Of a DNA stretch of 64,000 bases, positions 55,183 through 64,000 are shown one piece after another; position 1 is the first letter of the stretch; the number at the start of each line of letters is the position of its first letter. A program made the translations under genes and the position numbers. Source of the stretch: Sphingobium cyanobacteriorum (GTDB lineage: Bacteria; Pseudomonadota; Alphaproteobacteria; Sphingomonadales; Sphingomonadaceae); assembly GCF_030580935.1 (NCBI RefSeq), contig NZ_JAUQOM010000004.1:186001-250000 (forward strand), in the 5' to 3' direction. Under the pieces are notes generated by a model that saw only the letters and a list, made by a program, of their open reading frames with translations, had not been told where the DNA came from and ran no database searches.

Positions 55183-57557
55183 AAGCTCGTCCTTATGGTC
55201 GCACCCCAGGTGCGCGGATCACCGACGATCCCTGTCACCAGCCCCGTGTCGGCGGGCGTCAGGATCTGGAAATAATTTTTGTCGAACAGGTTGCGCGCCC
55301 ATAGCGACACGTCCCAGCGGCTGTCGCTGCTGCGCAATCCTGCGCGCAGATTGACGAGGGCATAGCCCGGCACTTTCGAATAGCGGCTGTTGTTGACGGC
55401 GGTGTAATAGTTGGACCTGTAACTATAGTCGGCACGGCCATAGGCGCTGATCCGGTCGGTGATCGGCGCGCTATAATCCGCGCCCAGCGCCGCCGCGTAA
55501 CGGGACGACCCCGCCACCCGCTGCCCGCCAAGGTCGCAGACGCGGCTTGGCAGGTTGGGCGCTTCCTGCGGACAGGGCGCATTCTTGAAGTCACGATAGG
55601 TGATATCGACAAAGGTGCCCGACCCGGTGAGTATCAGGCCGGCGACAGGCTCGACCCGCAGGTCCGCCTCCAGCCCGCGGCTGCGCACCTTGTCGGCATT
55701 GGCGATATATTGACGGAAGCCAAAGGTGGAATCGGTCGTCGTCACCGCCGTCTGATACCCCTTCACATCGGTCCAGAAGGCCGCGAGGTTGAGGGTGACG
55801 CGCCGGTCAAACCATTCGCTCTTGAAGCCAAGCTCATAATGATCGACCCGTTCGGGCTTCACTTCCGGGTCCACCCCTGCCGGCAGGGCGGTAAGGTTGA
55901 GGCCGCCCGACTTGTTGCCGCGCGCATAGGTGGCATAGGCGAGCGCCGCGTCGGACAGCGCGTAGGCGACGTTCAGCGTCCCCGACAGGCTGTTGTCGGC
56001 CAGCGCCGTGCCATAGTCGATCGCGCGGGCAAAGGCGGCGCGCGTCCCCTGGATCGTCGATTCCTGGGCAGGGGTGAAACCTGTCGGTGTCGGCCCGAAC
56101 GGGGTCTGCACGAAGCGGCCGCGCTTCTTCTCATGCGTGTAGCGCAGGCCCGCCGTGACGCTGAGCCGATCATCGGCGTGCCAGGTCGCCTGCCCGAACG
56201 CGGCATAACTGTTGGTGACGGGATTGGAAAAGGTGCGTGCGCCAAAACCATTCAGAGTCGCATTGCTGACCGGCGTGCTGGCTCCCAGAAACCAGGACGG
56301 CGCGGCGCTGCCATAACGGGTTTCCCCGGTGCCCACATTCTTCTGCCAGAAATAATAGACGCCCGCGACATAGTCGATCGGGCGATCGCCCGTCGATGCG
56401 ATGCGCAGTTCCTGGCTGAACTGGCGCTGGTCATTATTCGTGTGGGCGGCGTCGAGCACGGGAATGCCCAGCCAGTCGGCATCATTGCGCGGTTCCCACG
56501 TCCACTTGCGATAGGCGGTGACGGAGGTGATCAGGTTGCCCGGAATGGTCCAGTCGAGGATGGCGGTCGCGCCCCACTGGCTCATCTTGATCTGATAGAA
56601 GCCGTCGGCGTCCGCCTGTCGCGCGAAGGGATCGACCGTGGGCAGCGTATAGCCCAGCCGCTGGGCACGCTGGACCACATTGTTGGCAATCGGCGCGCCG
56701 TTATCCAGCGTCGTGAAAATGCCGGCGATCGGCTGCACGATGCCACGCTGATGCAGCCGTGCCCAGTCGCCGATGACCCGGAGCGAGACATCAGGCGTGG
56801 GCTTGAACAGGATCTGGCCGCGCAGCGAACTGCTGTCATTATCCTGCGCGCGCAGGCCCTGTCGGATGTTGCGCACGAAACCGTCGCGATGCGTGTCGGA
56901 ACCCGAAAGGCGCACCGCCAGCACATCGTCGATCAGGCCGCCGGTCACGGAGGCCCGCACCTGATGATAGCCATAATTACCCGCCGACAGTTCACCCTCG
57001 AAACCGGGATCGAAGCCTGGCGCGCGGCTCGTGATATTGATCGCGCCTGCCGTCGTATTCTTGCCGAACAGCGTACCTTGCGGCCCGCGCAGCACCTCTA
57101 TCTGTTGCAGGTCGACAAGGTCGAAAGCGGACAGGCCGACGCGGCCGAGATAGACCTGATCGACATAGACCCCCACGCCATTGTCCAGCCCGTCCACCGA
57201 CGTCGCCACGTTGGAGCCAAGTCCCCGGATATTGATATTCGTATTGCGGGGATTGAGCGCAAACACCTGAAGGCTCGGCGCGAGTTGCTGAAACTGGGTC
57301 AATGTATAGTTGCCGGATTTTACGATATCATCCGCCCCGATCGCGGTGAGCGCGATCGGCACATCCTGCGCGCTTTCCTCCCGGCGCCGGGCGGTAACGA
57401 CGATCGGGGAGGCTTCGCCCTCTTCCGGCATGGAGGCGGCAGTCCCATCGGAGGCAGTGCCTGCCTGGGCGACCTGGGCGACAGTCGAAATGCCGGCGAG
57501 CAGCAGCATGCGTATCGACCAGGCTGTGATGTGAATCTTGTCATGCCTTGAAATCAT
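55179..57557 (-). CDS. TonB-dependent receptor for organosulfur uptake
   Basis: 792 residues. Signal peptide about 15-33 after a longish basic start; the ATG at 57557 has GGAAAAG upstream, and Met17 is an alternative start. Plug features: SPIVVTARRREESAQDVPIA, INIRGLGSNVATSVDG and EVLRGPQGTLFGKNTTAGAI. The barrel ends TIRTSL without the usual aromatic last residue. It heads the operon with ssuACB, two tauD genes and a sulfatase, so it most likely imports a sulfonate or sulfate ester too large for porins. Confidence 0.9.
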   Translation of the reverse strand: MISRHDKIHITAWSIRMLLLAGISTVAQVAQAGTASDGTAASMPEEGEASPIVVTARRREESAQDVPIALTAIGADDIVKSGNYTLTQFQQLAPSLQVFALNPRNTNINIRGLGSNVATSVDGLDNGVGVYVDQVYLGRVGLSAFDLVDLQQIEVLRGPQGTLFGKNTTAGAINITSRAPGFDPGFEGELSAGNYGYHQVRASVTGGLIDDVLAVRLSGSDTHRDGFVRNIRQGLRAQDNDSSSLRGQILFKPTPDVSLRVIGDWARLHQRGIVQPIAGIFTTLDNGAPIANNVVQRAQRLGYTLPTVDPFARQADADGFYQIKMSQWGATAILDWTIPGNLITSVTAYRKWTWEPRNDADWLGIPVLDAAHTNNDQRQFSQELRIASTGDRPIDYVAGVYYFWQKNVGTGETRYGSAAPSWFLGASTPVSNATLNGFGARTFSNPVTNSYAAFGQATWHADDRLSVTAGLRYTHEKKRGRFVQTPFGPTPTGFTPAQESTIQGTRAAFARAIDYGTALADNSLSGTLNVAYALSDAALAYATYARGNKSGGLNLTALPAGVDPEVKPERVDHYELGFKSEWFDRRVTLNLAAFWTDVKGYQTAVTTTDSTFGFRQYIANADKVRSRGLEADLRVEPVAGLILTGSGTFVDITYRDFKNAPCPQEAPNLPSRVCDLGGQRVAGSSRYAAALGADYSAPITDRISAYGRADYSYRSNYYTAVNNSRYSKVPGYALVNLRAGLRSSDSRWDVSLWARNLFDKNYFQILTPADTGLVTGIVGDPRTWGATIRTSL

Positions 57558-58123
57558 CGTCGGATACTTTTCCTGGGATCATTGGAGCCACGCATTGGGT
57601 GCGCACGCAGTAGCGCATCGCGAACGGCGCGGCACCGTAGCGAAGGGTGATTGCAGGATCGCGCCCGCCTCATCAGGTGCGAGGCGTGGAACGGACGATC
57701 AAAGACCGTGAATGACTGCCATCAGTGGCTCGTCATCAGGCTGCGCATGAGAGAATGGTGGTTTCGTTCATCGCTTCACACTCCATTGGTGGAGGGAACA
57801 CGATCCTGGCGTGGTCGCCTTGGCATCGCGCGCTTTAGCTGTTGGTCACGCGGCGCAAGCTGCTTCCCGATCAAAAACCGCGGGCTGTGCCGGATGATGA
57901 CATCCCGATGCGACAAGCCAATCGCACCGCCAAGACATTTTCTACATATCAGGTAGAGTTATTGGCGCAATATAGTTTTTATTTCACATCAGGGCATCTG
58001 GCCTATGGAGATCAAGACCGCCGACCGCCTGTGCCGACGCCTATCTCCGCTTCATGCCCGTCGATACGCCATGACCTGACGGCATCGCCTGCCGCTGCAA
58101 GGAAACAAGCGCATATCCCCGGC
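57558..58123. other. Long leader/intergenic region before the organosulfur operon
   Basis: 566 bp with no supportable gene. It contains an AT-rich block (about 57940-57992) that could hold the promoter for the TonB-receptor operon, which would leave a ~380-nt untranslated leader. Within that leader CGCCTC (57666-57671) pairs with GAGGCG (57681-57686). I cannot assign it to a known riboswitch class. Confidence 0.4.
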
Positions 58124-59221
58124 TCACGTCCCAGTGGGCATCGATGAAGCCAGGGCGCGGCGCACCTTTTCGCTGCTCTCTTGCCACGCAATGGCGCGGT
58201 CGGACAACCAGGCGTCCTTGTAATAGGTGCAGGCATAGCGTTCGCCGCCATCGCACAGCAGCGTCACGACGCTGCCCGTCATGTCGGCGCGTGCCATTTC
58301 CTCGATGATCCTGAGGCACGCCCAGAGGTTCGTGCCGGTCGATCCTCCCACTGTGCGACCAAGCGAACTGGAAAGGGCGCGCATGGCGCCGATGCTGTCG
58401 CCGTCGGCAACCGGAATCATCCGATCGACCACGCCCGGAATGAAACTCGGCTCGACGCGGGGGCGGCCAATCCCCTCAATGCTGCTGGCAAGGCCCGCAG
58501 GCAGGGCGGTTATCGCCTTGTCCGCAAAATGGCGGTGGAACACCGAATGCTCCGGGTCGGCGACGCATAGTCGCGTATCATGGCGCCGATAGCGCAGGAA
58601 ACGACCGATCGTGGCGGACGTGCCACCCGTGCCCGCCCCGCACACGATCCAGGAAGGAATGGGAAAACGCTCCTGCGCCATCTGGCTGAAGATGCTCTCC
58701 GCAATATTATTGTTGCCGCGCCAGTCGGTCGCACGCTCAGCGAAGGTGAATTGATCAAGATAATGGCCGCCCGTCTCGGCCGCCAGGCGATGCGCGACCT
58801 CATACACCGAGCGTGGATCGTCCACGGCATGGATTTCGCCGCCCTGGAACCGGATCGCATCCACTTTGGGCGCGGCGGTCGCCGCAGGTACGACCGCAAT
58901 GAAGCGTAGCCCCAGCATGCGCGCGAAATAGGCTTCGCTAACCGCTGTCGACCCCGATGACGCTTCGATCAAGGTGGTGTCAGGCCCGATCCAGCCATTG
59001 CATAGGGCGTAGAGGAACAGCGAACGTGCCAGCCGGTGTTTGAGGCTTCCGGTCGGGTGGCTGCTTTCATCCTTCAGATAGAGGTCGATGCCGGGATAGA
59101 GCGGCAACGGCAGGTGAATGAGGTGCGTGTCGGAGGAGCGGTTGAAGTCCGCCTCGATCCGCTGCACCGCGTCTTCCAGCCACAGGCGGGGCGGCAGGGC
59201 GTTGATCCTCTTTCCTGTCAT
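58124..59221 (-). CDS. PLP-dependent cysteine-synthase-fold enzyme (possible cysteine desulfhydrase)
   Basis: 365 residues from ATG 59221 (ATGA overlap with the peptidase stop). Fold type II PLP enzyme: Lys61 in [13 protein letters not shown] is the Schiff-base lysine, [14 protein letters not shown] binds the substrate carboxylate, [12 protein letters not shown] holds the phosphate. [20 protein letters not shown] is, from memory, the wording of the Cds1-type cysteine desulfhydrases rather than CysK/CysM (TSGNTG). It would split cysteine or a cysteine derivative into pyruvate, ammonia and sulfide, or a related beta-elimination. Its operon partners are peptidases and a thioredoxin, so a cysteine-containing peptide may feed it. 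Confidence 0.85.
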   Translation of the reverse strand: MTGKRINALPPRLWLEDAVQRIEADFNRSSDTHLIHLPLPLYPGIDLYLKDESSHPTGSLKHRLARSLFLYALCNGWIGPDTTLIEASSGSTAVSEAYFARMLGLRFIAVVPAATAAPKVDAIRFQGGEIHAVDDPRSVYEVAHRLAAETGGHYLDQFTFAERATDWRGNNNIAESIFSQMAQERFPIPSWIVCGAGTGGTSATIGRFLRYRRHDTRLCVADPEHSVFHRHFADKAITALPAGLASSIEGIGRPRVEPSFIPGVVDRMIPVADGDSIGAMRALSSSLGRTVGGSTGTNLWACLRIIEEMARADMTGSVVTLLCDGGERYACTYYKDAWLSDRAIAWQESSEKVRRALASSMPTGT

Positions 59222-61239
59222 GCCAGCCCGTGCCGCCGCATCAATGCCTGCGGGTCTGCATCGCGCCCGCGAAACGCCCGGAAGCTGACCGCCGCCGGCC
59301 GACTGGCACCGCGTGACAGCACTTCCTCGCGAAAGAGCGTCGCGGTATCCCGGTCGAGCAGGCCTGCCTCGGCAAATTGCTGGAAACCGTCCGCCGCCAG
59401 GATTTCTCCCCACAGATAGCCATAATAGCCGGCGACATAGCCGCCCGAAAATATATGGGTGAAGGCATGGGGAAAACGGTGCCAGTGGGGCGGCCGCACG
59501 ACCGCGACTTCCTTCCGTACCGTCTCGATCACGCGCATCGGGTCATCGTCCGGCTCGCCCGCATGCAGCAGCAGGTCGAACTGCGCGAACTCGATCTGCC
59601 GCACCAATGCCATGCCGGACAGGAAGTGGCGGGCGGCAAGCAGTTTGTCGAACAGCGCGCCCGGCAGCGTCTCACCCGTCTGATGATGGCCCGACATGCC
59701 GGTCAGGATATCGCGATCCCACGCGAAATCCTCCATCAACTGGCTGGGCAGCTCGATCGCATCCCATTCGAACCCGTTGGTCCCGGCAATGTCGGGCCGA
59801 TCGACGCGGGTGAACAGGTGATGCAGGCAATGGCCCGTCTCGTGCAGCAATGTCTGCACATCCTTGTGACTAAGCAGACATGGACTGCCTTCCATCAGCG
59901 GCGCGAAATTGCAGACCAGATAGGCAACCGGGCCGCGTTGCACAGCGCCATCGCTGATCCGGGGACGCGCCTGCGCCATCCAGGCACCGCCACGCTTCCC
60001 CTGCCGGGCATGCAGGTCGAGATAGACGCCGGCAAAGACAGTCCCACCCTCATCCAGCACATCATAATAGCATATGTCAGGGTGATAGACGGCAATGTCC
60101 GGCCGTGCGACCAGATGGATGCCAAAAAGGCGCTCCAGCAGCATGCGCCATCCGGCCAGCACGCGATCGACCGGGAAATAGGCCCGCACTTCCTGCTCAT
60201 CGACGCTATATCTGGCTTGGCGCAACCGTTCCGCGACAATGCCGATGTCCCATGGTTCAAGGCTCTCCAGCCCCAATGCTTGCTCTGCAAACGCACGCAG
60301 GCTGTCCAGATCGCGCTGCGCGGCGGTTCGCGCCTTATCACCCAGATCACGCAGGAAGGTGAGCACCTGCGCCGGGTTTGCCGCCATCTTGGTGGCCAGC
60401 GACCACTCCGCCGCGTCCGCAAAGCCCAGGAGCCGCGCTGCTTCCGCCCGCAACTGGAGAATATGGGACATACGCTGGCTATTGTCGAAACGGCCCGCCT
60501 GTGGTCCCTGATCGGACGCCCGCGTACCCGATGCGGTATAGACCCGCTCGCGCAGTGCGCGCGAGTCGGCAAAGCCCAGCACGGCGCTGACGCTAGGCTG
60601 GTGCAATGTCACCACCCAGCCTGTCAGGCCGCGCTTGTGCGCTTCCTGTGCGAACATCGCGCGGTCGGCGGCGGGGATACCTGCCAGCATCGCCTCATCC
60701 TCGACATGTTCGAACCAGGCGTCCGTCGCATCCAGCACGGCATTGCCAAAGGCGGTGGATAGCGCCGACAGCTCAAGGCGGATTTCGGCGTATCGAGCGC
60801 GATCAGCCGGTGGCAATGCCACGCCCGCCAGCCTGAAATCACGCAGGGCGCGATCCACGACCGCGCGGTCGGCGTCTGCCAGATGCCGGAAGCCATCGGC
60901 CGCACGAAGGTCGGCCAGCACGGCGTATAACGCCTCATTCTGCATGACTTTGCTGTTGTGCGCTATCAGCCGCGCCTGACCGGCAGCATAGGCGGCGCGC
61001 AACTCTGGCGTGTCGGCCACCCCGCACAGATGGGAAACCACCGACCAGACCGCCGATATGGCGACATCCGCCCGCTCCAGGGGCATCCATGCCAGGTCGA
61101 AGCGTTGCGGCCTGCTGCCGACGATGTGGCGGACGACCGCCTCATGATCGGCAAGCACCCGGTCGAGCGCCGGTTCGATATCAGCCGGGTCGATGCGGTC
61201 GAAATGCGGCAAGGCATGACAATCGAGCAAGGGATTCAT
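59218..61239 (-). CDS. M3 family zinc oligopeptidase
   Basis: 673 residues, no signal peptide, cytoplasmic. The M3 zinc motif is [13 protein letters not shown] with the third ligand in the [13 protein letters not shown] element, and [12 protein letters not shown] features ([17 protein letters not shown]) near the C-terminus bind the peptide. This is the oligopeptidase A / peptidyl-dipeptidase Dcp lineage, which trims short peptides into still smaller ones. It lies 11 bp after the unknown 291-aa gene and overlaps the PLP gene by 4 bp, firmly within the operon. Specificity is unknown. Confidence 0.93.
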   Translation of the reverse strand: MNPLLDCHALPHFDRIDPADIEPALDRVLADHEAVVRHIVGSRPQRFDLAWMPLERADVAISAVWSVVSHLCGVADTPELRAAYAAGQARLIAHNSKVMQNEALYAVLADLRAADGFRHLADADRAVVDRALRDFRLAGVALPPADRARYAEIRLELSALSTAFGNAVLDATDAWFEHVEDEAMLAGIPAADRAMFAQEAHKRGLTGWVVTLHQPSVSAVLGFADSRALRERVYTASGTRASDQGPQAGRFDNSQRMSHILQLRAEAARLLGFADAAEWSLATKMAANPAQVLTFLRDLGDKARTAAQRDLDSLRAFAEQALGLESLEPWDIGIVAERLRQARYSVDEQEVRAYFPVDRVLAGWRMLLERLFGIHLVARPDIAVYHPDICYYDVLDEGGTVFAGVYLDLHARQGKRGGAWMAQARPRISDGAVQRGPVAYLVCNFAPLMEGSPCLLSHKDVQTLLHETGHCLHHLFTRVDRPDIAGTNGFEWDAIELPSQLMEDFAWDRDILTGMSGHHQTGETLPGALFDKLLAARHFLSGMALVRQIEFAQFDLLLHAGEPDDDPMRVIETVRKEVAVVRPPHWHRFPHAFTHIFSGGYVAGYYGYLWGEILAADGFQQFAEAGLLDRDTATLFREEVLSRGASRPAAVSFRAFRGRDADPQALMRRHGLA

Positions 61240-61250
61240 GGTATTGCTGC

Positions 61251-62126
61251 TTACCTTGAAGCGACCGGAACCGGCGCGCGGGAGAAAAGGTCGAGGATTT
61301 CCGCACCGGCCGACCGATACACATGGCCCAGTTTTTCGAACTGATCGAGCCGTTGGCGGAAGCGGCCCGCAAGCTGGGGATTGTCGGCATCGAGAAGCCC
61401 CAGCACACGGTCCAGCCCCGATAGTTCAGCCATGCGGCCGTCAATTTCGGCTTGTTCGCGAATATGAAAGACCTGGCTTTCTTCCTCGTCCGTCCAGCCG
61501 ATCTCCTGCATGAGTTGCTTCAGTTCGAGCCGTCCCGATGCTCCCAGCACATCGTGCAGAACAGTGCGCATCGTGCCGGGCCAGGCGGCCGCCTCGACAA
61601 CCGTTCCGGCACATCGCACGAGCGGATCCTTCGCTTGGTCGCTGGCAGTGACGGCGGCCAGGCGCACGACTTTCCATGCCTTTCGCTCCGGCGCATCGCC
61701 CTGCAAGGCACGGCGATGCAGGGCAAGGATCGCCTGTCGCGCGGTTTCGATGCCCGCATGGCCACGCGCATGCGCCACCAGTTCGGGCCGTTCCAGCAAG
61801 AAGATGATGGCTTGCGATACAATGTCCGAAAGGTCTGCCCCCACCGGCGTCCTGTCGAGCCAGCTTTGGGCATATTCCGCCGCCAGAGGGGTGGTCGAAT
61901 AGGCGTTGACGATGGAATCGAGCGCCGTGACGAGCGCGATGGGGTAGCCCAGATGGTCCGCATAGGCCTGCTGGTCGCCCGATTGGATGATCGCCCCGAT
62001 GACATTGGCGGCTCCATCTTCCCAGGCGGGATAGAATATGAAGCGTTTGGCATCGATATGCCCGCGCAAACGGGCCTGGGCGTCCACCTTGATCGCAGGG
62101 TCCGCATGAAAGGCGATGTCAGGCAT
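61251..62126 (-). CDS. Unknown conserved-looking protein, 291 aa
   Basis: I do not recognise this protein. Start ATG 62126 gives a one-base TGATG overlap with the thioredoxin gene. No signal peptide or membrane helix; the sequence is almost wholly helical, with phrases such as RFIFYPAWEDGAANVIGAII near residue 28, SWLDRTPVGADLSDIVSQAI near 88, and a C-terminal acidic/amphipathic region (IREQAEIDGRMAELSGLDRV). There are few cysteines and no obvious metal motif. Tight coupling to thioredoxin, TldD and the M3 peptidase implies a structural, adaptor or regulatory role in that pathway. Confidence 0.8.
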   Translation of the reverse strand: MPDIAFHADPAIKVDAQARLRGHIDAKRFIFYPAWEDGAANVIGAIIQSGDQQAYADHLGYPIALVTALDSIVNAYSTTPLAAEYAQSWLDRTPVGADLSDIVSQAIIFLLERPELVAHARGHAGIETARQAILALHRRALQGDAPERKAWKVVRLAAVTASDQAKDPLVRCAGTVVEAAAWPGTMRTVLHDVLGASGRLELKQLMQEIGWTDEEESQVFHIREQAEIDGRMAELSGLDRVLGLLDADNPQLAGRFRQRLDQFEKLGHVYRSAGAEILDLFSRAPVPVASR

Positions 62127-62449
62127 CAATTGTCGTCCACATGCGCGTCGACGAAAGCATCCAGCCGGCTGCGCGAAATGGTGCCGGCCGTCCGCCCCTT
62201 CTCCTCCCCATTGTGGACAATCATCAGCATGGGAATGCCGCGAACGCCAAAGCGGCTGGCAAGCGCCGGATTTTCATCGATATCGACCTTTACCACATCG
62301 ATTTCGTCGGCATATTCCCTGGCCAGTTCCTCCAGCGTCGGGGCCAGCGCTTTGCACGGCGCGCACCAAGGGGCCCAGAAATCGACCAGCACAGGCTTTT
62401 CATTCTTCATGACGACCTCTTCAAAGTCGTGCTCATTCGCATTTTTCAT
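62126..62449 (-). CDS. Thioredoxin
   Basis: 107 residues from ATG 62449 (AGAGGA upstream). Classic fold with the redox centre WAPWCAPCK (Cys29, Cys32; the second motif residue is Ala rather than the usual Gly) and the cis-proline in RGIPMLM. No signal peptide, so it works in the cytoplasm. This is an operon-dedicated copy rather than the housekeeping trxA, being located between tldD and the unknown gene. It may keep thiols of a substrate peptide or of partner enzymes reduced. Confidence 0.92.
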   Translation of the reverse strand: MKNANEHDFEEVVMKNEKPVLVDFWAPWCAPCKALAPTLEELAREYADEIDVVKVDIDENPALASRFGVRGIPMLMIVHNGEEKGRTAGTISRSRLDAFVDAHVDDN

Positions 62450-62492
62450 TTTTTGAAGTTCCTCTGAAATCCTGATCGGGATGGGCAAAGCG

Positions 62493-63953
62493 TCAGCCGC
62501 CCTGCCCGCCAACGGTCATATGATCGATCCGCAACGTCGGCTGTCCGACACTGACAGGCAGTGTCTGTCCCTGCTTTCCGCACGTCGCCATGCCGCTGTC
62601 GAAGGCAAGGTCGTTGCCGACCAGGGAGACATGCTTGAGCGCTTCATGTCCGACGCCGATCAATGTTGCGCCCTGTACCGGAGCGACCAGCTTGCCCTTT
62701 TCCACCAGCCATGCCTGGGCCGTGGAAAAGTTGAACCGTCCGCTGACGATATCGACCTGCCCCCCGCTGAGCGCCGTGGCGTAGATCCCCCGGTCGATCG
62801 AGGCGATAATCTCGCCCGGATCGCACGCGCCATTGGCAAGGAAAGTGTTGGTCATGCGCGGCATCGGCAGATGCGCATAGGATTGCCGGCGCCCATTGCC
62901 GGTGGACCGGCCGTTCATCAGCGCGGCGTTCAGGCGATCCTGCATCAGCCCCTTCAAAACGCCGTCCTCCACCAGCATGGTCCGGTCGGGACATGTGCCT
63001 TCGTCATCCACGCCCAGCGACCCCAGCCGGTCGGCAAGCCCGCCATCGTCTATCACGGTCACGCCGCGCGGCGCGATCCGCTCGCCGATCCTGCCATCGA
63101 AGGCGGACAGCCGCTTGCGATGATGATCCCCCTCCAGGCCGTGGCCGACCGCCTCGTGAAACAGCACGCCAGGATAGCCAGGCCCCAGCACAACGGGCAT
63201 TTCGCCCACCGGCGCGGGGATGGCCTCCAGGTTGATCAGCGCCATCTGCACCGCCTCGGACACCATCGCCTGGATGGCGGCCTCGTCAAAACCATCGACG
63301 GCGGCGCGGCGGCCCAGTCCAGCCTGGCCATGCGCCCGACGCCCCTTATGTTCCGCCACCACCATCATCGAAACGATCGAGAGCGGGCGAATATCGGCAG
63401 CGCTGTTGCCATCGGCCTGCGCCACGCACATCAGCGAATCGCTGGCCCGCACAGTCGCATCCACACGCACGATCCGACTGTCGGCCGCGCGGGCCATGGC
63501 ATCGATCCGCTCCAGAACGGCAATCCAGGCGGCTGCGTCAACCGCCGTTACAGCCTCTGCCGGGGGGTAAAGCGCATGCGTCGGAGCGAGCCGGTCCAGC
63601 GCGAGGCCAGCGGGATGCCGCGCGGCATCGCCATGACGTGCCAGGGACCGAACGGCATGAGCCAAATCGAGGAGTCCTGTTTCGCGAATGTCGGCGGAAT
63701 GGGCGAAGCTGACCTGCCCGCCATGCGCCGCCCGCGCGCCCACCCCCTGTCGCAAGGAAAAATTGCCGTGAATGACGCGGCCGCCCTCCAATACCCAACT
63801 GCGCCTGCGCACCGTCTCAAAATATAGTTCGGCAAGGTCGGCGCCACCGCCGGCCAGTTCGCCCAGCGCCCGTTCGATCGCCGCCTGGCTGAGACCGGCC
63901 GGACCGAACAATTGCGCCTGCACGCGCGCCAGCGCGATCTCGCCACCGTTCAT
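62493..63953 (-). CDS. tldD: TldD-type metalloprotease
   Basis: 486 residues. The zinc-binding HExxxH is FHEAVGHGLEGD (His266, Glu267, His271), and the late Cys ligand is in SGMATCGKQGQTLP close to the C-terminus. Other family phrases: GATLIGVGHEALKHV and QPTLRIDHMTVGG. TldD pairs with TldE/PmbA to form a heterodimeric protease that digests flexible, unfolded peptides and matures some ribosomal peptide products such as microcin B17. Its ATG overlaps the stop of the next gene upstream by ATGA, and that gene's C-terminus looks like a TldD/TldE relative. Confidence 0.93.
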   Translation of the reverse strand: MNGGEIALARVQAQLFGPAGLSQAAIERALGELAGGGADLAELYFETVRRRSWVLEGGRVIHGNFSLRQGVGARAAHGGQVSFAHSADIRETGLLDLAHAVRSLARHGDAARHPAGLALDRLAPTHALYPPAEAVTAVDAAAWIAVLERIDAMARAADSRIVRVDATVRASDSLMCVAQADGNSAADIRPLSIVSMMVVAEHKGRRAHGQAGLGRRAAVDGFDEAAIQAMVSEAVQMALINLEAIPAPVGEMPVVLGPGYPGVLFHEAVGHGLEGDHHRKRLSAFDGRIGERIAPRGVTVIDDGGLADRLGSLGVDDEGTCPDRTMLVEDGVLKGLMQDRLNAALMNGRSTGNGRRQSYAHLPMPRMTNTFLANGACDPGEIIASIDRGIYATALSGGQVDIVSGRFNFSTAQAWLVEKGKLVAPVQGATLIGVGHEALKHVSLVGNDLAFDSGMATCGKQGQTLPVSVGQPTLRIDHMTVGGQGG

Positions 63954-64000
63954 GCGCCGCCCCCCACTTGCATGTCATCGATCAGGATCGATCCGGTGCG
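63950..64000 (-). CDS. C-terminal end of a TldD/TldE-like protease (partial)
   Basis: Only the last 16 codons and stop lie in the window. The residues RTGSILIDDMQVGGGA resemble the TldD C-terminus (PTLRIDHMTVGGQGG), so this is probably the second subunit (TldE/PmbA or a TldD paralogue). Its stop overlaps the tldD start by ATGA. Confidence 0.6.
   Translation of the reverse strand, partial: RTGSILIDDMQVGGGA

Noticed and set aside
55710..57551. A 613-codon open frame opposite the TonB receptor
   Set aside because: Antisense shadow; the minus-strand frame has plug and barrel motifs and a signal peptide.

Overview
The window reads as chromosomal DNA of a GC-rich alphaproteobacterium, most likely a sphingomonad (Sphingobium / Novosphingobium / Sphingomonas type). 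The evidence is the gene repertoire: several TonB-dependent receptors, many MFS carriers, DUF1254 and DUF3034 proteins, a serine carpoxypeptidase-type S10 enzyme, a sulfotransferase/P450 cluster and a levansucrase. Packing is dense, with very frequent 1-4 nt ATGA or TGATG start/stop overlaps. I saw no rRNA, tRNA, insertion sequence, phage gene or CRISPR array. The genus is an inference, not read from a marker gene.

Layout. 1-5757: the end of a folate-binding (GcvT / dimethylglycine dehydrogenase type) enzyme, a CapA-like protein with a strong terminator, an S10 peptidase behind a 24-bp palindrome, a spinster-type MFS carrier and a small unknown. 5774-15953: a redox/c-di-GMP set (GGDEF-EAL sensor, cupredoxin, DUF3034 barrel, exported truncated hemoglobin) surrounding a LysR gene and an ABC-HlyD-TolC export operon whose ATPase has lost every catalytic motif. 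16241-24971: a P450, sulfotransferase, SDR, molybdopterin oxidoreductase, DUF1254 and SDR operon with a divergent LuxR regulator. 25087-28384: a type III polyketide synthase plus an ICMT-type methyltransferase, divergent from a 14-TM efflux pump. 28475-34649: C4-dicarboxylate uptake (porin, DctA, DctB, DctD); DctD lacks the GAFTGA loop.

34665-44250: a minus-strand operon with levansucrase (GH68), ROK fructokinase, tannase/feruloyl esterase, SGNH esterase, TonB receptor, DUF3237 protein and MFS carrier, behind paired LacI-type operators. I read it as a system for using acylated (for example phenolic) sucrose esters. 44393-48815: a LysR/MFS pair, then lldR-lldD for lactate with two FadR-type palindromes. 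48987-57557: an organosulfur scavenging operon (TonB receptor, SsuA, SsuC, SsuB, two TauD dioxygenases, arylsulfatase). 58124-64000: a TldE/TldD, thioredoxin, unknown 291-aa protein, M3 oligopeptidase and cysteine-synthase-fold PLP enzyme operon that looks like a coherent but uncharacterised peptide/thiol processing pathway.

The best candidates for something new are the catalytically dead ABC exporter, the acyl-sucrose locus, the TldD/Trx/M3/PLP operon, and the sigma-54-loop-less DctD.
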